This document shows, in pieces, positions 53,827 to 62,775 of a stretch of DNA of 64,000 nucleotides. The stretch covers positions 32,764 through 96,763 of the forward strand of contig NZ_VOHS01000026.1 of assembly GCF_007896845.1 (NCBI RefSeq), read 5' to 3'. The DNA comes from Chitinophaga pinensis (lineage in GTDB: Bacteria; Bacteroidota; Bacteroidia; Chitinophagales; Chitinophagaceae). The translations under genes and the position numbers were made by a program. The notes under the pieces were generated by a model. The model did not search any database and was not told where the DNA came from. It was given only the letters and a program-made list of their open reading frames with translations. Each line of letters begins with the position of its first letter. Position 1 is the first letter of the stretch.

Positions 53827-56073
53827 TTACTCTCTTGTTCCTTTTATGGACCAGCCGGTCTTCAATCCTATGATAAATATCACCAGCAGGGTTTCTCCCA
53901 TTGCCAGCATAATATCTCCGGGTACGCGGAACCAGCGTAGGGTTTGCATGGTGTCTGTCTGCATAAATTCAGCTGACCGGGCATACCAGTATCCGTGTTG
54001 AATGGAGGCAATACCCTGCATGATACCTATAGGTAGCATACTAATACTAACCATAACGAGAAGACCAATATTTGTCAACCAGAAAGCGGTACCGATCAGT
54101 TTATCATTCCAGTGATGATCAGGATAAAGTCCTCTCAGTACAAACAGCATCAAACCGATACCCAATATGCCATATACTCCGAATAATGCGGTGTGTCCGT
54201 GAACGGCGGTAGTATTTAAGCCCTGAATATAATATAAGGCTATTGGCGGATTAATGGCAAATCCGAAGATACCGGCGCCGAGGAAATTCCAGAAACAGAT
54301 GGCGATGAAACAGTAGATCGGCCACTTGTAGGCTTTAATCCATGGAGTGGATTTGCTAAGCATATAGTTGTGATATGCTTCATAACCGATCAGGACCAGT
54401 GGTACTATTTCCAATGCACTGAATGTGGCGCCCAGTGCCAGTACAGCAACAGGTGTGGCACTGAAATAGATATGATGGAATGTTCCTAAGATACCACCTG
54501 CGAGGAAAATAATAGTAGAGAACAGCACGCTGATAGTGGCTGACTGCATGCGCAGTAGTCCAAGGCGGCAGAAGAGAAATGCAGATACTACGGTTGCGAA
54601 TACCTCAAAGAAACCTTCTACCCACAGATGTACTACCCACCAGCGCCAGTATTCGGCAATAGCCAGATGCGTCTGGCGGCCGTACATCAATCCTGCTGCA
54701 TAAAATACTGCGATAGCAATGGAGGCAATGACGAAGAGGGTAAGCAGGTGACGGCTTTCGTCTTTCTTTCTCAGTGCAGGTAGTAGTGAGCGCATCATCA
54801 GTACCAGCCATAGTATTAATCCGACAAGCAGCAATATCTGCCATATTCTTCCTAGTTCGATGTATTCATAACCCTGATGTCCCCATAAGAAGTTATCAAC
54901 CAGGCCAAGCTTCTGCATGACGCCCAGCCATTGTCCGGTCAATGAACCTCCTACAACAATGATCAGTGCTATAAAGAGGATATTCACTCCCAGTTTCTGG
55001 TAACGAGGTTCATAGCCTGAGATGGCAGGTCCCATATACAGACCGGTAGCCAGCCATGAAGTAGCGATCCAGAAGATGGCCAACTGTACGTGCCAGCTGC
55101 GGGAGATAGATTGCGGGAGGAATTTATCCAGTGGTATACCATAGAATCCCTGTCCTTCTACACCATAGTGTGCGGTGATAATACCTGCCAGCATTTGTAC
55201 CAGTATGAGGATGCTTACAACCCAGATGTATTTTAAGGTAGCCTTCATAGAAGGAGTGGGCTTCATATTGCGGAGAGGATCCTGTTTGGGAAGATCGACA
55301 TGTTCATCATCGTGATTACGTACATGATATAACACGAGTAATGCGATACAACCCAGTAACAGCAATACGCTGAAGCCAGACCATAGATGCAGGGAGGCGG
55401 AAGGAGTATTGCCTACTGTTTCATCATTGGGCCAGTTGTTGGTGTAAGTCACATGGCTGCCGTCAGGACGTTCACTGATACATACCCAGGTACTCCATGC
55501 AAAGAATGCAGCCATCAGGCGCATGCGTTCAGGATCTTTGATAGTGCCTTCGGGTATTGCATATTGTTTGCGAAGCACACTGAGTGTCGGATCATTCATG
55601 AACAGTTTTGTGTAATAGGCGACTAATTGTCTGGATACTTTTGCTCGGCTGTCAGAATAGGTAATAGTGTTCTGTGCAGGATCGAAAGTGTTTTTTCTTA
55701 ATTCCAGCTTCATTCTTTCTTTAAACACAAGTTGCTCTTCTGCCGGCAGAGTGCTATAGATCTTTCCATCTCTTATAGCGAGAACTTCCAGCATTGCCAG
55801 TGATTCACGGTGCAGATAATCGGCTGTCCAGTCGGGTGCTATGTAGGCGCCATGTCCCCAGATGCTGCCTACTGTTTGTCCGCCGATGGACTGCCACACG
55901 TTTTGTCCGTCTTTAATATCCTGTCCGCTGAACAGCACTTCACCCGTTTCACTCACTACTTTTTCGGGAATAGGAGGTGCTTTTCTGTATATATCATTTC
56001 CGAAGAAGATGAGTACAGCGAATGAGCTGACCATTACCAGGGCCAGTGTAAGCCATAGTTTTTTCGTTGTCAT
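53827..56073 (-). CDS. norB: Quinol-dependent nitric oxide reductase (qNOR)
   Basis: 748 aa, the full size of single-subunit qNOR. The N-terminal quinol-binding extension carries DGQNVWQSIGGQTVGSIWGHGAYIAPDW, typical of qNOR. About 14 TM helices follow. Haem and FeB ligands are visible in HLWVEGFFEVFATVVS near residue 485, LGTFHHIYFSATP near 540, and VHGHTALFGVYG near 640. It reduces NO to N2O with menaquinol. The gene lies 45 bases after RIC in the same orientation, so both are likely expressed from the Rrf2-operator-controlled promoter at about 57150. A terminator follows. Confidence 0.95.
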   Translation of the reverse strand: MTTKKLWLTLALVMVSSFAVLIFFGNDIYRKAPPIPEKVVSETGEVLFSGQDIKDGQNVWQSIGGQTVGSIWGHGAYIAPDWTADYLHRESLAMLEVLAIRDGKIYSTLPAEEQLVFKERMKLELRKNTFDPAQNTITYSDSRAKVSRQLVAYYTKLFMNDPTLSVLRKQYAIPEGTIKDPERMRLMAAFFAWSTWVCISERPDGSHVTYTNNWPNDETVGNTPSASLHLWSGFSVLLLLGCIALLVLYHVRNHDDEHVDLPKQDPLRNMKPTPSMKATLKYIWVVSILILVQMLAGIITAHYGVEGQGFYGIPLDKFLPQSISRSWHVQLAIFWIATSWLATGLYMGPAISGYEPRYQKLGVNILFIALIIVVGGSLTGQWLGVMQKLGLVDNFLWGHQGYEYIELGRIWQILLLVGLILWLVLMMRSLLPALRKKDESRHLLTLFVIASIAIAVFYAAGLMYGRQTHLAIAEYWRWWVVHLWVEGFFEVFATVVSAFLFCRLGLLRMQSATISVLFSTIIFLAGGILGTFHHIYFSATPVAVLALGATFSALEIVPLVLIGYEAYHNYMLSKSTPWIKAYKWPIYCFIAICFWNFLGAGIFGFAINPPIALYYIQGLNTTAVHGHTALFGVYGILGIGLMLFVLRGLYPDHHWNDKLIGTAFWLTNIGLLVMVSISMLPIGIMQGIASIQHGYWYARSAEFMQTDTMQTLRWFRVPGDIMLAMGETLLVIFIIGLKTGWSIKGTRE

Positions 56074-56118
56074 AAATTTTGGTTTGTAAATAGATGTATA
56101 GACTGTACGGGAAGCGTT

Positions 56119-57060
56119 TTATTGTGATAGCTGCTGTTTCAGCTGTACAGCTTTAGGAAAGAGTATATTGTTCTCGAGATGGATATGTATGAGCAGGTCT
56201 GCCTCGAATTCTTTCATCTTGTTAAAGAGGAAAGCGTAGGTATTACAGGCGCTTTCAGGCAGTGTATAGTTGTTTGTCAGCTGACGGAAAGCGTGTAGTT
56301 CTTCACCGGAGGACTCGTGTTCTGCACGCATTAATTTTACGGCACTTAATACGAGGCCTCTTCTGGAAACGTCATGCGGATCTTTTGTTAATTGTAAAAT
56401 GGCAGGGAAAAGAATGTGTTCTTCTTTATGCAGATGTAGCTGGAGATCTTTCAGAAAGGAGCGGGTAGCTGTTTCCAGTTGTTGTAATCCGGCTTGTTCT
56501 GCACGATGTACCTTTGCTACTTTTGTTACCAGTTGTTCTATTACGGGAATGTTTTCTTTTACATAGCGGTGATGTGTACTGACAATGTAATCGATCAATT
56601 TATCTGCTGTCTGATCGATGAAGTTCTTTTCAGAGTGGAAGGATGTATTTTTCGTAGCAGCTTCCAATGCCGTTACAAGTGTTTCTGTTGTAATCCCTGC
56701 CTGTGCAGCGGCTTCTTTCAATGTAATATTGCCACCGCAACAGAAATCAATGCCATATTTACCAAATACTTCAGCTTTCCGGTAGTCTGCAGCAGCAATG
56801 TCAGCGACTGTGATCTGATCGGGCGATTGTATTCTTTTTTTTACCACGACGCGCCAGATATCAGGGCCGTTTTGCAAATATTCGAAGGTCAGTATGTTCC
56901 CTTTTTTGCTGAGCAACTCATAATAAAGTGGTCGTGGGTCATGATCATTGTGTATGATGAAACTCTCTCCGGGCAGTAAAGCCTCAAACGTTTGAATAAG
57001 CGTCTGATGCCGGATGGCAGGAGGGAGGGCGGGTACGTCCAAAGTTGTTATTGTGTTCAT
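56119..57060 (-). CDS. ric: RIC/YtfE/ScdA-type iron-sulfur cluster repair di-iron protein with N-terminal DUF2249-like domain
   Basis: 313 aa. Residues 1-85 look like a DUF2249 domain (LIQTFEALLPGESFIIHNDHDPRPLYYEL). Next come ScdA_N (VFGKYGIDFCCGGNITLKEAAAQAG near residue 97) and a hemerythrin-like domain with di-iron ligands in STHHRYVKENIP near 160, HLHKEEHILFPAI near 213, MRAEHESSGEELHAF near 252 and HIHLENNILFPKAV near 293. RIC proteins repair iron-sulfur centres damaged by NO. It leads an operon with qNOR. Two tandem operator-like dyads precede it. Confidence 0.92.
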   Translation of the reverse strand: MNTITTLDVPALPPAIRHQTLIQTFEALLPGESFIIHNDHDPRPLYYELLSKKGNILTFEYLQNGPDIWRVVVKKRIQSPDQITVADIAAADYRKAEVFGKYGIDFCCGGNITLKEAAAQAGITTETLVTALEAATKNTSFHSEKNFIDQTADKLIDYIVSTHHRYVKENIPVIEQLVTKVAKVHRAEQAGLQQLETATRSFLKDLQLHLHKEEHILFPAILQLTKDPHDVSRRGLVLSAVKLMRAEHESSGEELHAFRQLTNNYTLPESACNTYAFLFNKMKEFEADLLIHIHLENNILFPKAVQLKQQLSQ

Positions 57061-57120
57061 CTTTTGTTTCGTTTAATAGTTTGATCAATTGCCGGTGTGC
57101 CGGTACGCTAAGTCTTCTTA

Positions 57121-57144
57121 TATTAATACCTTTTTGTCCTTTAT
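57121..57144 (-). promoter_or_regulatory. Degenerate Rrf2-type operator copy 1 upstream of RIC
   Basis: TATTAATA (57121-57128), 8 bases CCTTTTTG, TCCTTTAT (57137-57144). It matches the dyad ATAAAAGA-N8-TCTTTTAT better in one half. It lies about 61 bases from the RIC start and exactly 33 bases from copy 2. Confidence 0.5.
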
Positions 57145-57153
57145 TATTATACA

Positions 57154-57177
57154 ATAAAACACCTTTTTGTCTCTTAT
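57154..57177 (-). promoter_or_regulatory. Rrf2-type operator copy 2 upstream of RIC
   Basis: ATAAAACA (57154-57161), 8 bases CCTTTTTG, TCTCTTAT (57170-57177). It shares the N8 core with copy 1 and the dyad layout with the sites at 57666 and 57753. Confidence 0.6.
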
Positions 57178-57191
57178 TATTCCAAAAAAAA

Positions 57192-57626
57192 TTAGTCTCT
57201 ACGAAGGAAGGTGAGTTTCTGATCCAGTTCTTCCTGAAGATCACCTACTCTTGTTTTGTTGAGCATACTGGTGATGTCCTTTCTGATTTTGGTAAACTCA
57301 TGATGAAGAGGGCAGGGATGTTTGTCGGAGCATTGTTTTAATCCGAGGCCGCATCCTGAGAAGATATTATCGCCATCTACGGCTTTTACTATAGTGGCCA
57401 GTGATGTTTTACGGGCGCTGTTATCGAGGTAGAAGCCCCCGGTTGGTCCTTTCATGGATTGCACCACTCCTTTTCTGCCAAGTTCCTGCAGGATCTTGGC
57501 GATGAAGTACTCCGGGGAGTCGATCCCCTTTGCAATTTCCTTGATACCGACTTTGCTTCCATCTTTCGATTTCTGCGCAATAAATATCATGGCACGGATG
57601 GCATATTCACATGTTTTTGAAAACAT
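57192..57626 (-). CDS. Rrf2-family iron-sulfur regulator (NsrR-like)
   Basis: 144 aa. Winged helix N-terminus CEYAIRAMIFIAQKS, IKEIAKGIDSPEYFIAKILQEL (recognition helix) and QSMKGPTGGFYL. Three Cys, GCGLGLKQCSDKHPCPLHH near residue 94-110, spaced 6 and 5 apart, would hold a [2Fe-2S] or [4Fe-4S] cluster as in NsrR/IscR. Given RIC and qNOR on one side and a cbb3 oxidase on the other, an NO-responsive repressor is likely. It has its own promoter with an operator dyad overlapping the -33 element. Confidence 0.88.
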   Translation of the reverse strand: MFSKTCEYAIRAMIFIAQKSKDGSKVGIKEIAKGIDSPEYFIAKILQELGRKGVVQSMKGPTGGFYLDNSARKTSLATIVKAVDGDNIFSGCGLGLKQCSDKHPCPLHHEFTKIRKDITSMLNKTRVGDLQEELDQKLTFLRRD

Positions 57627-57644
57627 CTTTTCAATTTAATGCAG

Positions 57645-57677
57645 CAAAGATAAGGGGATTTGAAAATAAAAGACAAA
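57645..57677 (-). promoter_or_regulatory. Promoter of the Rrf2 regulator gene
   Basis: On the minus strand TTTG at 57677-57674, 21-base spacer, TATCTTTG at 57652-57645, an exact consensus match. The TTTG lies inside the operator at 57666-57689. Confidence 0.7.
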
Positions 57678-57689
57678 AATATCTTTTAT
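57666..57689 (-). promoter_or_regulatory. Rrf2-type operator over its own promoter
   Basis: ATAAAAGA (57666-57673), 8 bases CAAAAATA, TCTTTTAT (57682-57689), perfect dyad. It overlaps the -33 TTTG, so autorepression is likely. Confidence 0.75.
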
Positions 57690-57752
57690 AGAAAATGCTA
57701 TTCTACTCATTCATAATGAGTAGCGTGAAATGTACACCAGAATCCATGAAAA

Positions 57753-57776
57753 ATAAAAGACAAAAAGATCTTTTAT
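57753..57776 (+). promoter_or_regulatory. Rrf2-type operator upstream of the cbb3-type oxidase operon
   Basis: ATAAAAGA (57753-57760), 8 bases CAAAAAGA, TCTTTTAT (57769-57776), perfect dyad with arms extendable to 10 bases. It has the same half-sites and spacing as the site at 57666, and lies just before the -7 element at 57791. Confidence 0.75.
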
Positions 57777-57790
57777 TTGATAACAATAGC

Positions 57791-57798
57791 TACCTTTG
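57791..57798 (+). promoter_or_regulatory. -7 promoter element of the cbb3-type oxidase operon
   Basis: TACCTTTG matches TAnnTTTG; the position where the -33 TTTG is expected falls inside the operator at 57753-57776. The leader would be about 120 bases long. Confidence 0.55.
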
Positions 57799-57926
57799 AC
57801 CTGCGGAAAGGTATATTTTCCTGCAGATACTTCCGGAACGATCTACATAGGATACTATTCTGATACGCGCCTGTTATGCAAACGGGACGGATACATTAGA
57901 GGACACAACTTTTATTCTGCTTTATC

Positions 57927-60077
57927 ATGGTTAATCAACTCATGCGGGTATTACCTGTCTTATTGACGGCGGTACCGCTACCTCTATTCGCTACTCCCAG
58001 AGGCCGCGCTTTTTTCTCCACGGACTCAATCGATGGATTGCTATTTATTTTGCTGTCGCTGGTGACGATATTGCTAGTTGTGGCTATTGCCCTGAAGGTC
58101 CGCACCGAAATGATGCGTGCAAAAAACACTGCACGACGACCCGTATTTGACACTACAAAGTTTAATGAATATATCAGTGCCCTTAGTAGTAAAAGCATTG
58201 ATGCTTATCTAACATTGAAGAAAAGGAAACAACAGAAGAATAATGGTGCGTTGAAAGGAATGCTGTTGATATTAATGGCAGGGGGTGTATATAGTCTGCC
58301 GGCCGGCGCGCAACAGATAGACGCTAAACCTTCTGCCTTGTTACAGGAGACGGGTATTATCATTACGCTTATTTTATTACTGATACCTATTGTGGCAGGC
58401 GTCATACTGATGGCCGTGAAAGTCTCCGGATTGATCCGGCGTCGTACACGTGAGCGGAATCTGGAGGAGGCGACAGTTTTTGCTGATTATCTGACAAATC
58501 CTGATGATCCTGTTATTGAACAGGCGTTGGAGCAAAGAAAGCAGGCGCTTGCTTATCATCTGCATAATAAGGAACTGGCAGGAGAGGCGGCTGCAGAAGA
58601 TGCGAGAGGACTGGTCGGCAATATCAATCTTCACACCGGACTTTCTGTAGTGGCGCAGAAGCAGCGTGCAAGGCAACGTCCTGCTGTTGATCCGGCGCTT
58701 TCAAAGCTCGTGATGTGGTATCTGGGATGTGCCGCTTTCTGGCTATTGTTTGGTACGACGGTGGGCGAATATGTTGGTATTAAATTCGTGAGTCCTGATG
58801 TCGATCATCTCAGCTGGCTGAGCTTTGGTCGTCTTCGTCCGGTGCATACCAATGCGGTGTTCTGGGGATGGGCTTCGCTTGGCATGTTGGGACTTGGTTA
58901 CTATGTCGTGCCACGTGTCAGTAATGTACCATTAGCAAGTCTGAAACAGGGGCGCTGGTCGCTGATCCTGATCAACGCGGCTGTTATACTGGGATCTGTC
59001 AGTCTGATGGCGGGTATCAATAATGGTGGCGGAGAATACCGTGAATACATCTGGCCTGTACAGTTGTTATTTGGTATAGGGCTCGTCATCACTTTATATA
59101 ATTTCATCAACACCATTGCGGTAAGAACTACGAAGGAAATTTACATTTCTAACTGGTACATCGTCGCGGCATTGATGTTTGCACTTGTAATCTCTGTTGT
59201 GGCTTATGTGCCGTGGTGGCAGGATGGGTTGGGAGAGACGATTGTACAGGGGTATTATATGCATCAGGGTGTTGGGATGTGGTTTATGCTGTTCACACTG
59301 GGCATTGTATACTATTTTCTTCCGCAGCAGCTGAATAAGCCGATTTATTCTTACAGTCTGGGTATCCTTGCTTTCTGGGCACAGATACTTTTTTATACAT
59401 TGATAGGTACGCACCATTTTGTATTTAGTGCTATTCCATGGTGGTTACAGACGGTTGCCATTGTAGGTTCTGTAGGAATGGTCATTCCTGTGGCCGCCGG
59501 CACCACCAACTTTATCATGACTTTCCGTAATGGCTGGTATAAAATTGCTTCCAGCTACACCTTACCATTCTTTCTGGTAGGGATCATCTTTTATTTTACC
59601 GGGTCGTTGCAGGGGACAGCGGAGGCATTCCGCTCGACCAATCTGATCTGGCATTTTACTGATTTTACGGTAGCCCACTCGCATCTGACCATGTACGGCA
59701 TTATCAGTTTTTTTCTGTGGGCGGGTATTTATGCAGTAGTGCCCCGTTTATCTGGTAAGGAAGCGCCGCAGATCACTGTTGGTGCACACTTCTGGCTGGC
59801 ATTGATAGGACTGTTGTTTTATACAATTCCACTGATGTATGGTAGTACGCTGAAAGGAATTATGTGGATGCAGGAGAAACCTTTTATTGATAGTGTGATC
59901 ATGATGGCGCCTTACTGGTTGTGGCGTGCTATAGGTGGTAGTCTGATGTGGCTGTCGCATCTCTTTTTTGCTTACAATCTTTACAAGATGATCCTCGGGG
60001 ATGATACTACCGATGTGAAAGGGGCTGCTATAGAGAGACTGAATCAATCTTATTCCGAAATAGAATCAACGCTGTAG
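57927..60077 (+). CDS. ccoN: cbb3-type cytochrome c oxidase subunit I (CcoN) with extra N-terminal region
   Basis: 716 aa. The catalytic core (residues 245-705) has the CcoN pattern: RPVHTNAVFWGWASLG near residue 305 (low-spin haem), GYYMHQGVGMWFM near 448, GTHHFVFSAIPWW near 495 and the VAHSHLTMYGIISFF segment near 590. The first 240 residues have three membrane helices (one at 30-58, one near 108, one near 138), a basic loop and an acidic stretch. These are not part of an ordinary CcoN of about 480 aa. The enzyme reduces oxygen with high affinity, and cbb3 oxidases can also reduce NO. The ccoO/P-like gene follows after 2 bases. Confidence 0.88.
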   Translation: MVNQLMRVLPVLLTAVPLPLFATPRGRAFFSTDSIDGLLFILLSLVTILLVVAIALKVRTEMMRAKNTARRPVFDTTKFNEYISALSSKSIDAYLTLKKRKQQKNNGALKGMLLILMAGGVYSLPAGAQQIDAKPSALLQETGIIITLILLLIPIVAGVILMAVKVSGLIRRRTRERNLEEATVFADYLTNPDDPVIEQALEQRKQALAYHLHNKELAGEAAAEDARGLVGNINLHTGLSVVAQKQRARQRPAVDPALSKLVMWYLGCAAFWLLFGTTVGEYVGIKFVSPDVDHLSWLSFGRLRPVHTNAVFWGWASLGMLGLGYYVVPRVSNVPLASLKQGRWSLILINAAVILGSVSLMAGINNGGGEYREYIWPVQLLFGIGLVITLYNFINTIAVRTTKEIYISNWYIVAALMFALVISVVAYVPWWQDGLGETIVQGYYMHQGVGMWFMLFTLGIVYYFLPQQLNKPIYSYSLGILAFWAQILFYTLIGTHHFVFSAIPWWLQTVAIVGSVGMVIPVAAGTTNFIMTFRNGWYKIASSYTLPFFLVGIIFYFTGSLQGTAEAFRSTNLIWHFTDFTVAHSHLTMYGIISFFLWAGIYAVVPRLSGKEAPQITVGAHFWLALIGLLFYTIPLMYGSTLKGIMWMQEKPFIDSVIMMAPYWLWRAIGGSLMWLSHLFFAYNLYKMILGDDTTDVKGAAIERLNQSYSEIESTL

Positions 60078-60079
60078 TC

Positions 60080-61095
60080 ATGGAGTTATTTGATAATCAT
60101 AAAAGCCTTTACAGAACTGCTTTCCTGTTATTTGTTATACTCACTGTATTTGTGGCGATTATTCCTGCCATGAACAATCAGCGCAACAATACGCCATTGC
60201 CGGACGCGCCGGCTTTGAGTCCGGCGGCGGTAAAAGGAAAAGCGTTGTTCGTCAGCAATGGTTGTGTGGCTTGTCATACACAACAGGTCCGTAATGTTGA
60301 TATGGATAAAAAATGGGGTTCAAGACCCAGTATTGCTGCTGACTATGCCGATAATCACCGGACTGATTTCTGGCGTAATACGGCTACACTGATGGGCACA
60401 GAACGTACTGGTCCGGATCTTACGGATATTGGTACCCGACAGCCGGGTGAGGACTGGCATCTGACCCACCTGTTCAATCCACGTATTGTAGCACCAGCAT
60501 CTGTGATGCCTGCTTACCCGTGGTTATTTACAGAAAAGAAAGAAGCGGCGAAGAATGATGTAGTGGTAAAGATACCGGATGAATACAAGGAAGAGGGTAC
60601 TGTTATCGTGGCAACGCTACAGGCATTACAACTGGTGGCTTATCTGAAAGAGTTGAAGCAGGTAAAGCTGCCGGATGGTACAGAAATTCCTGCATTTCTG
60701 TATGCGAAGCAACCTTCGGCTGCAAATGTTGCTAACGGAACAGCAGCCGGTGCACCTGATGGACGACTTTATACGCTAATAATTGTCAGAGCTGTCATCA
60801 GCAGAACGGAGAAGGATTAAAAGGAGCATTTCCATCACTGAAAGACAGCAAGATTGTGTTGGATCCGGAGCCATTACAATATGTCAATATCATCATGAAT
60901 GGTTATGACGGTCGTGTCAGAGAAGGATATGGCGTGATGCCGGCGGTAGGGGCCAATGCGAATTTGTCGCCTGAGGAGGTTACCGCCATTATGAACCATG
61001 AGCGTACCAGTTGGGGAAACAATGCCCCCAAAGTGACGGTAGAGCAGGTGCGTAAGTATCTGGAGGAAATAAAGGCGAAAGCCACTACTAAGTAA
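60080..61095 (+). pseudogene. ccoO: CcoO-CcoP-like fused cytochrome c subunit (one apparent frameshift)
   Basis: About 340 aa once joined. Residues 1-225 form the CcoO part: one TM anchor (FLLFVILTVFVAIIPAMN), haem motif CVACHTQQVRN near residue 57 and GTERTGPDLTDIGTRQPGEDWHLTHLFNPR. A second cytochrome c domain reads NANNCQSCHQQNGEGLKGAFPSL with haem motif CQSCH, followed by GYGVMPAVGANANLSPEE. It is reached only if one base is restored near 60771-60774; otherwise the reading ends at 60820 and the second piece starts at 60856. In many bacteria CcoO and CcoP are separate. Fusion fits the absence of a ccoP gene here. Confidence 0.75.
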
Positions 61096-61116
61096 GCTTA
61101 TAAAACGAACTGTATC

Positions 61117-61377
61117 ATGCTGAGAAAAATGCTCTTTTCTGCTTTGCTGCTGATGTGTTGTCAGCAAATTGTAATGGCCTGTGATGCCTGTAAGAAGAAA
61201 CAGGCAGTGGTGTTTGGCGGACTCACACATGGTAAGACGCCCGATAGCGATTGGGATTATCTCATTGTGTCAGTCATGGTTTTGATCGTGGTGGTCACCT
61301 TATTTTATTCTGTGAAATGGTTGATCCGTCCCGGTGAGCAATCGGCTGACCATATCAAACAATTTATCCTTGAATAA
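61117..61377 (+). CDS. Small membrane protein of the cbb3 operon
   Basis: 86 aa. It starts with a signal-like helix (KMLFSALLLMCCQQIVMA), then CDACKKKQAVVFGGLTHGK, then a TM helix near residues 50-70 (YLIVSVMVLIVVVTLFYSVKWLI) and a short tail. I do not recognise the family. CDACK-type proteins of this size are often found next to Bacteroidota cbb3 genes. It may be an assembly factor or subunit IV-like protein, by context only. Confidence 0.6.
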   Translation: MLRKMLFSALLLMCCQQIVMACDACKKKQAVVFGGLTHGKTPDSDWDYLIVSVMVLIVVVTLFYSVKWLIRPGEQSADHIKQFILE

Positions 61378-61385
61378 CTGGAGCT

Positions 61386-61799
61386 ATGAAAGACAAGAGT
61401 ACGATATACATATTTATAGATGAGGAAGTAAAACCCATTGCCATCCTGGAATCTCCGGTTAACTTTGAATTGGATACGACCCGGCTGGTGGATGGCCGGC
61501 ATACTTTAAAGATTGTCAGCCGTGATCCCTCGGGAAAAGAAGGCATCCGGCTGGTACCTTTTGAAGTGCGGAACGGGCCTGCCATCTCTATTGAGGGTAT
61601 TTCTGAAAATGCGGTGGTGGACGGCATTGTGCCTGTTATGATCAATGCATATGGAAAAGGAGATCAGCGTAATTTCCTGATTATTGGCAGTGAGACACCG
61701 CAGAGTATACCATTCTGGGTATTTGTGTTGCTGATTGCTTTTGTAGGCTGGGCGATTTATTATTGCGTGACCTCGCCACTGGAACTATTAAACAAGTAA
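61386..61799 (+). CDS. Membrane-anchored Ig-like protein of the cbb3 operon
   Basis: 137 aa. A beta-sandwich with repeats TRLVDGRHTLKIVSRDPSGKEG and a C-terminal TM helix (PFWVFVLLIAFVGWAIYYCVTSP) near residues 108-130. The start is the ATG of MKDKSTIYIF. It is part of the operon of cbb3 genes, between the CDACK-type protein and the truncated haemoglobin. Probably an accessory subunit on the periplasmic side; no assigned family. Confidence 0.6.
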   Translation: MKDKSTIYIFIDEEVKPIAILESPVNFELDTTRLVDGRHTLKIVSRDPSGKEGIRLVPFEVRNGPAISIEGISENAVVDGIVPVMINAYGKGDQRNFLIIGSETPQSIPFWVFVLLIAFVGWAIYYCVTSPLELLNK

Positions 61800-61808
61800 G
61801 ATATTATT

Positions 61809-62206
61809 ATGGCAGATGTTGAGAAGAGGCCGCAGCTGGCGGATATTCAGACAGAAGAAGATGTAACGCTACTGGTGTATACCTTTTATGATAAGATAAG
61901 GGCAGATACTTTATTGGGGCCTGTATTTGATAAGGCGATTGCAGGTGACTGGGAACCACATTTGCAAATCATGTGCAATTTCTGGAGTACGATGTTATTA
62001 TATTCCGGCAAATACCGGGGTGATCCGATGAGTAAACATATGACTTTACCGATCGATCCGCGTCATTTTGGTCAGTGGTTAGCGCTTTTTACCGGTACGC
62101 TGGATACGCTTTTTCAGGGAGAGGTGGCTGATAACGCAAAAGCGCGGGCCAATAATATCGCCAGGATTATGCAGTCAATGCTGGGCTTCCCTTTGATAAT
62201 AAATAA
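61809..62206 (+). pseudogene. Group III truncated haemoglobin (one apparent frameshift near its end)
   Basis: About 132 aa. Motifs for this group: TFYDKIRADTLLGPVFDKAI near residue 28, HLQIMCNFWSTMLLYSGKYRGDP near residue 55, with the proximal His in PIDPRHFGQWLALF near residue 85. Such haemoglobins handle NO or oxygen. The natural end appears to be FPFDNK with a TAA at 62204, if one base is restored near 62190. Without it the frame reads into the next gene and ends at 62297. The position in a cbb3/NO cluster supports a function in NO detoxification. Confidence 0.75.
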
Positions 62207-62216
62207 GGATGGAGAC

Positions 62217-62670
62217 ATGTTAAAGCTTCTTTTTTGTCATTACCTCTGTTATGGTGCGGGATGGTCATTAGTATCAGTTTTATGGAGGCGCCGCTGAAAT
62301 TCAGGGCGCCCGGTATTACACCGGCATTGGCATCGGGAATAGGCAGACTGGTATTCAGGATGCTGAACAGAATAGAATGTGCCGTATTTATTGGCTGGTT
62401 GTTACTGTTCTTTACTGTTGCAAAGGATATCTCATATCTATGGACGATGTTGCCTGTGGGGATCGTATTGTTATTGCAGACAAGCTGGCTGCTACCTTCA
62501 CTGGATGCGCGTGTAACGATTGTCAATCAGGGGAAAACACCACCCCGTGATCTGAATCATTTCTACTACATCGGTGGAGAGGTGATCAATGTACGATGCT
62601 GCTGGTCACGGCTTTACGCAGTTGTCTGGTTTTATCCGATAATATGACATCCGGGGTTCCGGACTGCTGA
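62217..62670 (+). pseudogene. Small integral membrane protein (two apparent frameshifts)
   Basis: From the ATG at 62217 (preceded by GGATGGAG) the protein would read MLKLLFLSLPLLWCGMVISI after one T is restored in the run at 62230-62235. It continues as four membrane segments, with SFMEAPLKFRAPGITPALASG and GIVLLLQTSWLLPSLDARV. Restoring one base near 62590-62593 continues it to a TGA at 62668. About 151 aa, similar to DUF4149-like proteins in layout (FMEAPLKF). It ends the oxidase operon. Confidence 0.55.
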
Positions 62671-62680
62671 TAAATAAGCA

Positions 62681-62731
62681 ACCGGAGCAGTGGCGATCTT
62701 CCTGATAAACAGGAGAGGCTTTTGCTCCGGT
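62681..62731 (+). terminator. Stem-loop after the oxidase operon
   Basis: Perfect 9-base arms ACCGGAGCA (62681-62689) / TGCTCCGGT (62723-62731), with a smaller inner stem TCTTCCT/AGGAGA. There is no T run, so its role as a terminator is uncertain. Confidence 0.35.
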
Positions 62732-62775
62732 ATTGCGGCGGAAGGGGAATGATCAGGTGTCAGAAATGGCGTTTT

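Noticed and set aside
53774..54001. Plus-strand ORF over the qNOR C-terminus
   Set aside because: Lies over an intact gene with all haem ligands and includes the terminator.
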